From an uncultured Bacteroidota bacterium (GTDB lineage Bacteria; Bacteroidota; Bacteroidia; Chitinophagales; Chitinophagaceae), in assembly GCA_903825065.1 (NCBI GenBank), contig CAIJZG010000003.1, positions 1-12,026 on the forward strand: 12,026 bases of DNA, given 5' to 3'. Both the position numbers and the translations under genes were made by a program. Below, piece by piece: positions 6,346-12,026 of the stretch (positions are counted from its first letter, which is position 1; each line of letters starts with the position of its first letter). Under the pieces are notes generated by a model. The model saw only the letters and a list, made by a program, of their open reading frames with translations, ran no database searches and was not told where the DNA came from.

Positions 6346-7029
6346 TGATGCACGAAGTAGTTTAATTTCTTCTTCGAATTGCATGATTGTTTTTGCATCA
6401 TCCACGTGAAAATCTCCAATGCGTGTTCTGCGCAAACTGCTCATATATCCACCAACTCCTAATTCTTCGCCAAAATCGTTGGCTAAGCTTCTTATATAAG
6501 TTCCGGTAGAACAAATTACTTTAAAATGCACAATAGGCAGATCAACTTTTACTATATTGAAAGATTGAATTGTAACAGGTCGTGCTTGTACTTCCACCGC
6601 AATACCTTTTCGTGCAGAAACATAAAGACGTTCCCCATTTTTTTTTATAGCCGAATGTTGAGGAGGAAATTGCAATATATCCCCTTCAAATTTTTTAGTA
6701 GCAGTTTGAATTATTTTTTCTGATAAATGATCTGTTGATTTAAAATTTTCAGGATCAGATTCCAGATCAAAAGTAGGTGTTGTAGCTCCCAACGTTATTG
6801 TTCCAATATATTCTTTTTCCATCCCCATATACTCATTAATCTTCTTCGTGAATTTACCTGTGCAGATAATCAGAAGACCTGTAGCTAAAGGATCTAGCGT
6901 ACCCGTATGCCCTACTTTTTTTACTTTAATTAGGCTTCTTATTTTATTGGAAGCATCAAAGGATGTCCATTCCATCGATTTATCAATCAGTACTAATTGT
7001 CCATCTAAAAAAGATTGTAATGTTTGCAT
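6316..7029 (-). CDS. truB: tRNA pseudouridine-55 synthase TruB
   Basis: The ATG at 7029 gives 237 residues. The frame extends 18 nt further to a TTG at 7047, but that adds only IFYFY-type residues with no family counterpart. The catalytic motif VGHTGTLDPLATGLL lies at 39-53, with Asp46 as the nucleophile. KEYIGTITLGATTPTFDLES (72-91) and GTYIRSLANDFGEELG further on are standard TruB blocks. The enzyme converts U55 in the T-arm of almost all tRNAs to pseudouridine in the cytoplasm. Its C-terminal PUA-like extension is short or absent, as in many Bacteroidota versions. The last ten codons, stop included, lie over the end of tamL on the other strand. The gene is downstream of proS but separated from it by a terminator hairpin, and a -7 box lies close to its start, so it probably has its own transcript. 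Confidence 0.95.
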   Translation of the reverse strand: MQTLQSFLDGQLVLIDKSMEWTSFDASNKIRSLIKVKKVGHTGTLDPLATGLLIICTGKFTKKINEYMGMEKEYIGTITLGATTPTFDLESDPENFKSTDHLSEKIIQTATKKFEGDILQFPPQHSAIKKNGERLYVSARKGIAVEVQARPVTIQSFNIVKVDLPIVHFKVICSTGTYIRSLANDFGEELGVGGYMSSLRRTRIGDFHVDDAKTIMQFEEEIKLLRASLKGEADTQL

Positions 7030-7051
7030 ATAAAAGTAAAAAATCAAAAGT

Positions 7052-7082
7052 CAAAATTAAAAACAAGAGCCGTCCAGAGCAA
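7052..7082 (-). promoter_or_regulatory. truB promoter overlapping the proS terminator
   Basis: TAATTTTG (7059 to 7052) is an exact TAnnTTTG box, and TTG (7082 to 7080) lies 20 nt upstream of it. Transcription would start near 7047, giving an 18-nt leader before the ATG at 7029. The -33 TTG is in the loop of the proS terminator hairpin and the -7 box is part of its U-tract. Confidence 0.5.
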
Positions 7083-7093
7083 TCCGGACGGCT
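7053..7093 (-). terminator. Rho-independent terminator of proS
   Basis: On the minus strand AGCCGTCC (7093-7086) pairs perfectly with GGACGGCT (7075-7068) around a 10-nt loop, followed by CTTGTTTTTAATTTT. It starts 21 nt after the proS stop codon. The eight-pair GC-rich stem and T-rich tail make this a confident intrinsic terminator for proS. The hairpin is symmetric, so a plus-strand effect is also possible, but the T-rich side favours the minus strand. Confidence 0.85.
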
Positions 7094-7114
7094 TGGTAAT
7101 TTATAAGTATTATA

Positions 7115-8593
7115 TTAATAAGCTCTTGCGAACAATACTCTTTGTGTGGATGGATTACCAGTAAAAATACATTTCCCTTCTTCTAATGGATTGTTTAAAG
7201 GAATACAACGAATGGTTGCTTTTGCTAATTCTTTAATCTTATCTTCTGTTTCTGAAGTTCCGTCCCAATGGGCTGAAATAAAACCAGCCTTGGTATCTAA
7301 AAGATTTACAAACTCATCCCAGGTATCTGCATTTGTAATATGATCATCTCGATATGCAAGGGCTCTGTTGTAAATGTTTTGTTGAATTTCTTCTAACAAT
7401 TGTTTGATGTATTGCTCAATACCTTCTAAGCTTACACTTTGCTTTTCTTTGGTATCTCTTCTTGCAACTTCTATAACATTGTTTTGCAAATCTCTTGCAC
7501 CAATTGCCAAACGAACTGGTACACCTTTCAATTCATATTCTGCAAATTTCCATCCTGGGCGTTGATTATCGGAATCATCGTATTTAACAGAAATCCCCAA
7601 GTCTTTTAATCCTTTTACTATCGCATGTACTTTTTCATCCAGCTGCGCTTTTTGTTCTTCCCCTTTATAAATGGGTACAATTACCACTTGAATTGGCGCA
7701 ATTCTCGGAGGCAAAATCAATCCATCATCATCGCTATGAGCCATTACCAAAGCACCAATTAATCTGGTACTTACTCCCCAGCTTGTTGCCCAAACGTATT
7801 CCAATTTATTTTCTTTATCGCTGAATTTTACATCAAATGCTTTTGCAAAATTTTGACCTAAGAAATGGGAAGTCCCTGCTTGCAATGCCTTACCATCTTG
7901 CATCATAGCTTCTATGCAATAAGTTTCTTCAGCACCGGCAAACCTTTCATTAGGGGTTTTTATACCCTTAATAACTGGTAAAGCCATCCAATTTTCTGCA
8001 AAATCAGCATACACATCCAACATTAATTTAGTTTCAATCATTGCTTCATCCTTGGTTGCATGGGCAGTATGACCTTCTTGCCATAAAAACTCAGCCGTAC
8101 GTAAAAACAAACGAGTACGCATTTCCCAACGAACTACATTTGCCCACTGATTTACCAAAATAGGTAAATCGCGGTATGATTGAATCCAGCCTTTATAGGT
8201 ATTCCAAATAATTGCTTCACTGGTAGGCCTTACAACAAGCTCTTCCTCCAGTTTTGCTTCGGGATCTACAATTAGTTTACCTGGGTTGTTTTCGTCCGAC
8301 TTTAATCGGTAGTGTGTAACAACTGCGCACTCTTTAGCAAAGCCCTCTGCATTTTTTTCCTCCGCCTCAAATAAACTTTTAGGAACAAACAAAGGGAAGT
8401 AGGCATTTTGATGCCCAGTATCTTTGAACTTTCTGTCTAACACATCTCTCATGTTTTCCCAAAGTGCGTAACCATACGGTTTAATAACCATACATCCTCT
8501 AACAGCGCTATAATCAGCTAGTTGCCCCTTAATTACAAGGTCGTTATACCATTGCGAATAATCTTGTTCCCTAGTTGCAATTTCCTTACCCAT
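7115..8593 (-). CDS. proS: Prolyl-tRNA synthetase, archaeal/eukaryotic-like type without editing insertion
   Basis: The 492-residue length and the lack of the roughly 180-residue INS editing domain mark the short archaeal/eukaryotic-like ProRS class. Class II motifs are plain: VRPTSEAIIW (121-130), motif 2 around RWEMRTRLFLRTAEFLWQEG (155-174), HFLGQNFAKAF (243-253) and motif 3 GVSTRLIGALVMAHSDDDG (273-291), followed by an anticodon-binding domain from about 301. The C-terminal domain ends RVLFARAY, with the C-terminal tyrosine characteristic of this class. Only two cysteines (463 and 475) remain where archaeal enzymes use four to bind zinc. The enzyme charges tRNA-Pro with proline using ATP, in the cytoplasm. 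A likely promoter lies at 8720-8685, giving a leader of about 85 nt in which I see no T-box. Downstream is a strong terminator. Confidence 0.97.
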   Translation of the reverse strand: MGKEIATREQDYSQWYNDLVIKGQLADYSAVRGCMVIKPYGYALWENMRDVLDRKFKDTGHQNAYFPLFVPKSLFEAEEKNAEGFAKECAVVTHYRLKSDENNPGKLIVDPEAKLEEELVVRPTSEAIIWNTYKGWIQSYRDLPILVNQWANVVRWEMRTRLFLRTAEFLWQEGHTAHATKDEAMIETKLMLDVYADFAENWMALPVIKGIKTPNERFAGAEETYCIEAMMQDGKALQAGTSHFLGQNFAKAFDVKFSDKENKLEYVWATSWGVSTRLIGALVMAHSDDDGLILPPRIAPIQVVIVPIYKGEEQKAQLDEKVHAIVKGLKDLGISVKYDDSDNQRPGWKFAEYELKGVPVRLAIGARDLQNNVIEVARRDTKEKQSVSLEGIEQYIKQLLEEIQQNIYNRALAYRDDHITNADTWDEFVNLLDTKAGFISAHWDGTSETEDKIKELAKATIRCIPLNNPLEEGKCIFTGNPSTQRVLFARAY

Positions 8594-8657
8594 TTTGTTT
8601 TAATATTTCTTTAACAAATAAACATTATTTATAACTTAACATGGCAGAGTATTTGAC

Positions 8658-8698
8658 GTTATACATAGTATGCCTTAAGCATCGCAAATGTATGTAAC
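8658..8698. repeat. Imperfect dyad symmetry between proS and the lipoprotein gene
   Basis: Nested symmetric pairs centre near 8676: GTTA (8658-8661) with TAAC (8695-8698), CATA (8664-8667) with TATG (8691-8694), and ATGC (8670-8673) with GCAT (8679-8682). It covers the predicted proS -7 box and start of transcription. This may be an operator for the divergent pair, but the symmetry is imperfect and could be chance. Confidence 0.3.
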
Positions 8699-8720
8699 TT
8701 CACATTATCTAACGTTCAAA
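8685..8720 (-). promoter_or_regulatory. Likely proS promoter
   Basis: TACATTTG (8692 to 8685) is an exact match to TAnnTTTG on the minus strand, with TTTG (8720 to 8717) 24 nt upstream, longer than the usual spacer. The start of transcription would be near 8680, about 85 nt before the proS ATG. It is the best candidate in the proS upstream region; the -33 part is uncertain. Confidence 0.45.
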
Positions 8721-8729
8721 CCTATCACC

Positions 8730-9500
8730 ATGAAAAACAGTTTACTTTTTACAGTGCTTGGAATGGGATTATTTGTTTCGAGTTGTGGTACTGCCTACAA
8801 GTCAGATCAGACACCGGATGATGTATATTTTTCCCCTGGAAAACCTGCGGTAGAGAAGGCTGCAATTGTGAAAGATCAGGCACAAATAGATCAATATGAA
8901 AATTATATAAGTAGTACAGACGAACAATTTCTTCGAATGAAAGTGAGTAATTACTATCGTTGGAATATGTTAGACGATTATAGTTATTGGAACGATAGCC
9001 GTTATGATTTTGGTTCTTTTAATTATTATAGCACTATGGGTTATAGGAATTATTATGGCTTAAACAATTGGAATTTAGGTTGGGGTATTGGATTTTATAA
9101 ACCTATTTATAATTTAGGAAACCCATATTATACTTTAGTAAATTATTATAATCCAAAATCAACTGCTGGTACACTGAGCGAGAGCAGCATTACCGCATAT
9201 AAAAATAAAACTTATTCAAATAGCAATAACTACCCTTTCAATAATTTAAAACCGGGTTATAACAACTCAAACTATACCGCTCCTAGTACAAATAGTTTCA
9301 GTAATCTAGTTAAAAAAGTATTTAGCAGTTCTACTGATTCCTATGATAGAACAATACGCACATTTGATAATACCAGAACTACAAGTAGCAATAATAGCAG
9401 CAGCAATTATTCTGTTCCAAGCAGCAGTGCGGGTGGTAATAGTGGTGGGGTGAAGAGTAGTGGAAGCAGTGCCAGCTCGGGTCGTACCACCAGAAATTAA
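8730..9500 (+). CDS. Tyr/Asn/Ser-rich lipoprotein of unknown function
   Basis: The ATG at 8730 gives a 256-residue protein with a textbook lipoprotein signal, MKNSLLFTVLGMGLFVSSC, with lipid Cys19 in lipobox VSSC. An upstream in-frame ATG (8688) would add 14 residues in front of this signal and is less likely. The mature part starts GTAYKSDQTPDDVYFSP, followed by a segment with ENYISSTDEQFLRMKV (about 57-72). Residues 75-140 are rich in Tyr, Asn and Trp (NYYRWNMLDDYSYWND). The last 60 or so are almost only Ser, Asn, Gly and Thr and are probably disordered. I know no catalytic motif here; the layout suggests a surface or periplasm-facing lipoprotein particular to Bacteroidota. It lies 81 bp upstream of a FadL-like barrel on the same strand, with no clear terminator between, so co-expression is plausible. 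It diverges from proS. Whether it is exposed outside the cell is not decidable from sequence. Confidence 0.8.
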   Translation: MKNSLLFTVLGMGLFVSSCGTAYKSDQTPDDVYFSPGKPAVEKAAIVKDQAQIDQYENYISSTDEQFLRMKVSNYYRWNMLDDYSYWNDSRYDFGSFNYYSTMGYRNYYGLNNWNLGWGIGFYKPIYNLGNPYYTLVNYYNPKSTAGTLSESSITAYKNKTYSNSNNYPFNNLKPGYNNSNYTAPSTNSFSNLVKKVFSSSTDSYDRTIRTFDNTRTTSSNNSSSNYSVPSSSAGGNSGGVKSSGSSASSGRTTRN

Positions 9501-9581
9501 ATTCATGGAGGTTTTCTAATGATCAGGAGTTAAGCACAGTTTTAACTTCTAATAATAAATTCATACCTCAAACTTACAATC

Positions 9582-11111
9582 ATGAAAAAAAATTTACTCA
9601 TCATATTTATATTTTCTGGCAGCTATTTATTTGCTCAAACACCTGATGAAGCATTACGTACTGCATGGTTTACTCAAAATGGATCGGGAAGAAATACTGC
9701 AACAGGTGGCGTGATGGGATCTCTGGGCGGAGATATTACTGCCAACCACGTTAATCCAGCCGGACTGGGTTTATTTAAAACAAATGAGCTCGTATTATCT
9801 CCTGGATTTAATTTTAATAATAATAAGTTAGAGTATAGGGGTACCAATAATAGTGTACAAAAAAATAATTTCAATTACGGCACTTCAGGTGTAATACTCA
9901 GTTCTTCGAATAACAATAAACGTAAATGGACAAGTAGTGCTTTTGCTATTTCTGTAAATCAAGTTGCCAATTACAATAATCATATTCAATTTTCAGGTTA
10001 TAATAATATGAGTTCTTTTTCTGAAAAATATTTAGAAGAATTAACTCGTGATAAAGCCGACACGAATGCAGCTTTAAGTAATTATATATTTGGTTCATCA
10101 CTTGCTTTTCGTACTTATTTAATTGATACCCTCAGTGGCCCAGGAGGTTCTGTTGCTGGTTACCAAACTTTAGTTCCTATTTCCACTGGTGTGAATCAAT
10201 CTTATGATGCAATCACTTCTGGCGGATATCATGAAATTGCATTAGGATTGGCTGGCAATATGGATGATAAAATGTATGTGGGAGGAAGTTTAGTAATTCC
10301 TGTTATTAATTATAATCGTGAATTAGTGTACGCTGAAAAAGATGCCACTAATAATCCCAATAATAATTTTAGCAGTTTCGAATATAAAGAATCATTTAGT
10401 TCCAGGGGTATTGGTGTGGGATTAAAATTGGGGATGATTTATAAACCAACTGATTACTGGAGAATCGGATTTGCATTTCATACACCACAAATAATGGGCT
10501 ATAAAGATGAAGTGCGTTCATCGATGATTACCAATACTGAAAACTATGCTAAAACAATAAGTGAAACTAGTGATAACTTAAATAGTGGTAATCCTGGCAA
10601 AAGCGAATACAATTTAATAACCCCTTATCGCGCAATAATAAGTGCCAGCTATGTTTTCAGAGAGGTACAGGATACCAAAATGCAAAGAGCTTTCTTAAGC
10701 GCGGATCTTGAATTTGTCAACTATCGGGGTTCCAGATTCTCTGCTGTTGATAAAGCAAATCAAGCTCTAGTTAATTATTATTCATTATTGAATAATGAAA
10801 TAAAAGATTATTATAAAGGCAATTTTAATTTCAGAATTGGCGGCGAGTTGAAATTTAATGTATGGATGATTCGATTGGGAGGTGGTTATTATGGAAGCCC
10901 CTATTCTGATGCTAATTTAAAGGCTAACAAAATAATTGCAAGTGGTGGCTTGGGATATAGAAACCATGGAATATTTATTGATCTTAGCTATGTACATGCG
11001 TTTCAGCAAGATGTACAATTTGCCTACCGCTTAAATGATAAGCCCAATACATTTGCCTCACAAACTGGAGCCAGAGGAACTATGATGATGACCTTTGGAT
11101 TTAAATTTTAA
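9582..11111 (+). CDS. OmpP1/FadL/TodX-like outer membrane transport protein
   Basis: The 509-residue protein has a signal peptide (MKKNLLIIFIFSGSYLFA, cleavage likely before Gln19). The N-terminal block GGVMGSLGGD (42-51) followed by NPAGLG (58-63) is the hallmark of Bacteroidota FadL/OmpP1-like barrels. The rest is alternating beta strands with Asn/Ser-rich loops, ending in the aromatic C-terminal pattern TFGFKF typical of outer membrane barrels. The family moves hydrophobic molecules such as long-chain fatty acids or aromatics across the outer membrane; the substrate here is unknown, and some Bacteroidota members may not be transporters. The start is the only ATG giving a complete signal. 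The upstream 81-bp gap has no clear TAnnTTTG box, which favours co-transcription with the lipoprotein gene. A hairpin without a U-tract follows the stop codon. Confidence 0.8.
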   Translation: MKKNLLIIFIFSGSYLFAQTPDEALRTAWFTQNGSGRNTATGGVMGSLGGDITANHVNPAGLGLFKTNELVLSPGFNFNNNKLEYRGTNNSVQKNNFNYGTSGVILSSSNNNKRKWTSSAFAISVNQVANYNNHIQFSGYNNMSSFSEKYLEELTRDKADTNAALSNYIFGSSLAFRTYLIDTLSGPGGSVAGYQTLVPISTGVNQSYDAITSGGYHEIALGLAGNMDDKMYVGGSLVIPVINYNRELVYAEKDATNNPNNNFSSFEYKESFSSRGIGVGLKLGMIYKPTDYWRIGFAFHTPQIMGYKDEVRSSMITNTENYAKTISETSDNLNSGNPGKSEYNLITPYRAIISASYVFREVQDTKMQRAFLSADLEFVNYRGSRFSAVDKANQALVNYYSLLNNEIKDYYKGNFNFRIGGELKFNVWMIRLGGGYYGSPYSDANLKANKIIASGGLGYRNHGIFIDLSYVHAFQQDVQFAYRLNDKPNTFASQTGARGTMMMTFGFKF

Positions 11112-11126
11112 TATTAAAGTAGTTAA

Positions 11127-11146
11127 CCCCAGCTTTTAAGTTGGGG
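11127..11146 (+). terminator. Hairpin after the FadL-like gene, weak terminator candidate
   Basis: CCCCAGCTT (11127-11135) can pair with AAGTTGGGG (11138-11146), with one G-U pair; in practice the loop would be TTTTAA with a seven-pair stem. It begins 15 nt after the stop codon at 11109-11111. No U-tract follows on the plus strand, so termination would be weak or factor-dependent; the hairpin may instead protect the 3' end of the mRNA. Confidence 0.4.
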
Positions 11147-11221
11147 GGTGGATGAAAGAGAAGAAATCGGTCTTTAGCCCTTAAATTCTAAGAACTTACG
11201 ATTTCTCACCAAGTAAATGAC

Positions 11222-11270
11222 TTCTCACTCCTCACTCCTCACTTCTCACTCTTCACTCCTATCTCCTATC
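11222..11270. repeat. Seven-copy tandem heptamer repeat running into the miaA stop codon
   Basis: Seven consecutive 7-bp units fit the phase exactly: TTCTCAC, TCCTCAC, TCCTCAC, TTCTCAC, TCTTCAC, TCCTATC, TCCTATC (plus strand). On the minus strand the units read GTGAGAA, GTGAGGA, GTGAAGA or GATAGGA. The last unit (11264-11270) contains the miaA stop codon (TAG, 11268-11266) and most of its last glycine codon. All pyrimidines are on one strand except the A of each unit. Such repeats change copy number easily by slippage; I also recall similar heptamers between genes in other Bacteroidota, but cannot confirm this here. Confidence 0.85.
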
Positions 11271-12026
11271 CCCATCTATTATCGCTCACTTTTCCCACAC
11301 CAATTGTCCTTGCATCATACCAACTTATTTCCGGGTCTTTTTTGAACCAGGTCATTTGACGCTTAGCATACTGACGGGTATGTTGTTTAATTAATTCAAT
11401 TGCCTTTGCAAGAGTTATCTTACCCTCCATATATTCGAAAATTTCTTGATAGCCTACGGTTTGTAAAGCATTATTGTTTCTATGATAAAACAACTGCTCT
11501 GCTTCTTTAATTATGCCTTCTTTCAGCATAAGGTCTACCCGTTCATTGATTCTCTGATTTAATAATTCTCGTGGCAATTCCAACCCAATCTTTACAATAC
11601 GAAATGGTCTTATTTTTCTTTCTGATTTTCTAAATTGAGTTATTGAGATGCCTGTTGTTCTTATCATTTCGAGTGCCCGCATCAATCGCTGAGGATTTCC
11701 CTGTTCTGCATTTTCCCAAAATAAAGGATCCTTTTCAGCAATTTCATTTTGTAACCAAAGCAAACCCTTTATTGAATATTCCTGTATTAAATTTTCTCTG
11801 ATAATAGGATTAATTTCTGGCATGGAATCCATCCCTTCGCAAAAAGCTTTAATGTATAAACCTGTTCCACCCACCATCACTGCAGTTTTATTTTTCGGAA
11901 GAAGAATAGCTGCTTTTTGTAAAGCAAACTCTTCAAATATCCCTGCATTAATTTCATCATGTATAGAATGGCTATTTATAAAATGGTGGGGGACTTTTTT
12001 TAGTTCATCTAATGATGGCTTTGCTA
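11266..12026 (-). CDS. miaA: tRNA dimethylallyltransferase MiaA, 5' end beyond window
   Basis: The open frame continues to the window edge, giving 252 residues; the missing N-terminus of about 50 residues should hold the P-loop. The visible part starts AKPSLDELKKVPHHFINSHSI, followed by EFALQKAA and AVMVGGTGLYIKAFCEG, which are family blocks. Later come GNPQRLMRALEMIRTTG, GYQEIFEYMEGKITLAKAIE and QHTRQYAKRQMTWFKKDPEISWYD. MiaA transfers dimethylallyl from DMAPP to the N6 of A37 in tRNAs that read codons starting with U, supporting accurate decoding. A GTG at 11880 is an internal codon, not the start, because family-matching sequence continues upstream of it. The C-terminal tail (about RTIGVGKVSDNRWG) is poorly conserved, and its stop codon is part of a heptamer repeat, so the tail length may vary between strains. 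Confidence 0.95.
   Translation of the reverse strand, partial: AKPSLDELKKVPHHFINSHSIHDEINAGIFEEFALQKAAILLPKNKTAVMVGGTGLYIKAFCEGMDSMPEINPIIRENLIQEYSIKGLLWLQNEIAEKDPLFWENAEQGNPQRLMRALEMIRTTGISITQFRKSERKIRPFRIVKIGLELPRELLNQRINERVDLMLKEGIIKEAEQLFYHRNNNALQTVGYQEIFEYMEGKITLAKAIELIKQHTRQYAKRQMTWFKKDPEISWYDARTIGVGKVSDNRWG

Noticed and set aside
7030..7047. TTG at 7047 as the truB start
   Set aside because: It would start at or before the predicted transcript start and adds residues with no counterpart in TruB; the ATG at 7029 is better.
8688..8729. ATG at 8688 as the lipoprotein start
   Set aside because: It would put 14 polar or mixed residues in front of an otherwise canonical lipoprotein signal starting at 8730.
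9306..9506. Minus-strand ORF opposite the lipoprotein tail
   Set aside because: Produced by the AGC/AGT-rich codons, which read as Ala/Thr/Ile-rich sequence on the other strand.
9528..9547. AGTTAA / TTAACT inverted repeat between the lipoprotein and FadL-like genes
   Set aside because: Only six A/T-rich pairs with no U-tract; too weak to call a terminator or operator.
11162..11206. AGAAATCG / CGATTTCT inverted repeat with 29-nt spacer
   Set aside because: Short arms with a long spacer in A/T-rich DNA; no U-tract or link to a promoter, so likely chance.
11222..11270. Heptamer tract as a CRISPR array
   Set aside because: Units are 7 bp and directly adjacent, with no spacers and no cas genes nearby.
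11878..11880. GTG at 11880 as the miaA start
   Set aside because: The same frame continues upstream to the window edge with sequence typical of MiaA, so the gene is cut by the window rather than short.

Overview
The window looks like chromosomal, AT-rich DNA from a member of the Bacteroidota, most likely near the Chitinophagaceae (the rank is an inference). The signs are a type IX secretion plug protein, a lipoprotein-type TamA homologue (TamL), a prolyl-tRNA synthetase of the archaeal/eukaryotic-like type, leaders without useful Shine-Dalgarno sequences, and several matches to the Bacteroidota sigma-A promoter (TTTG, about 20 nt, TAnnTTTG) just upstream of gene starts.

Layout. 1-315 (-): 5' half of a fructose-6-phosphate aldolase/transaldolase-like gene, cut by the window edge. 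445-547 (-): a small SRP (4.5S) RNA with its own -7 box and U-tract. 618-1886 (-): type IX secretion plug protein. 1988-3220 (+): LolC/E-type ABC permease starting at TTG. 3227-3952 (-): SpoU/TrmH-family RNA methyltransferase. 3958-6345 (+): TamL, diverging from the methyltransferase with a 5-bp gap. 6316-7029 (-): truB, overlapping the end of tamL tail to tail by 30 bp. 7115-8593 (-): proS, whose terminator overlaps the truB promoter. 8730-9500 (+): a Tyr/Asn/Ser-rich lipoprotein of unknown function. 9582-11111 (+): an OmpP1/FadL-like outer membrane barrel. 11222-11270: a seven-copy heptamer repeat that supplies the miaA stop codon. 11266-12026 (-): miaA, with its 5' end beyond the window.

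Two themes are interleaved. One is translation and RNA maturation (SRP RNA, SpoU-family methyltransferase, TruB, ProS, MiaA). The other is envelope biogenesis and secretion (T9SS plug, LolC/E-like permease, TamL, lipoprotein, FadL-like barrel). Strands alternate often, so these are mostly single-gene transcription units rather than one operon; the lipoprotein and FadL-like genes are the best candidates for co-transcription.

I found no mobile element, CRISPR array, tRNA, phage gene or defence system, and no clear sign of a new multi-gene system. The points most worth checking are compact regulatory arrangements (overlapping terminator and promoter, promoters buried in a divergent gene, a non-ATG start fixed by its promoter), the heptamer repeat at the miaA stop, and the uncharacterised lipoprotein/barrel pair.
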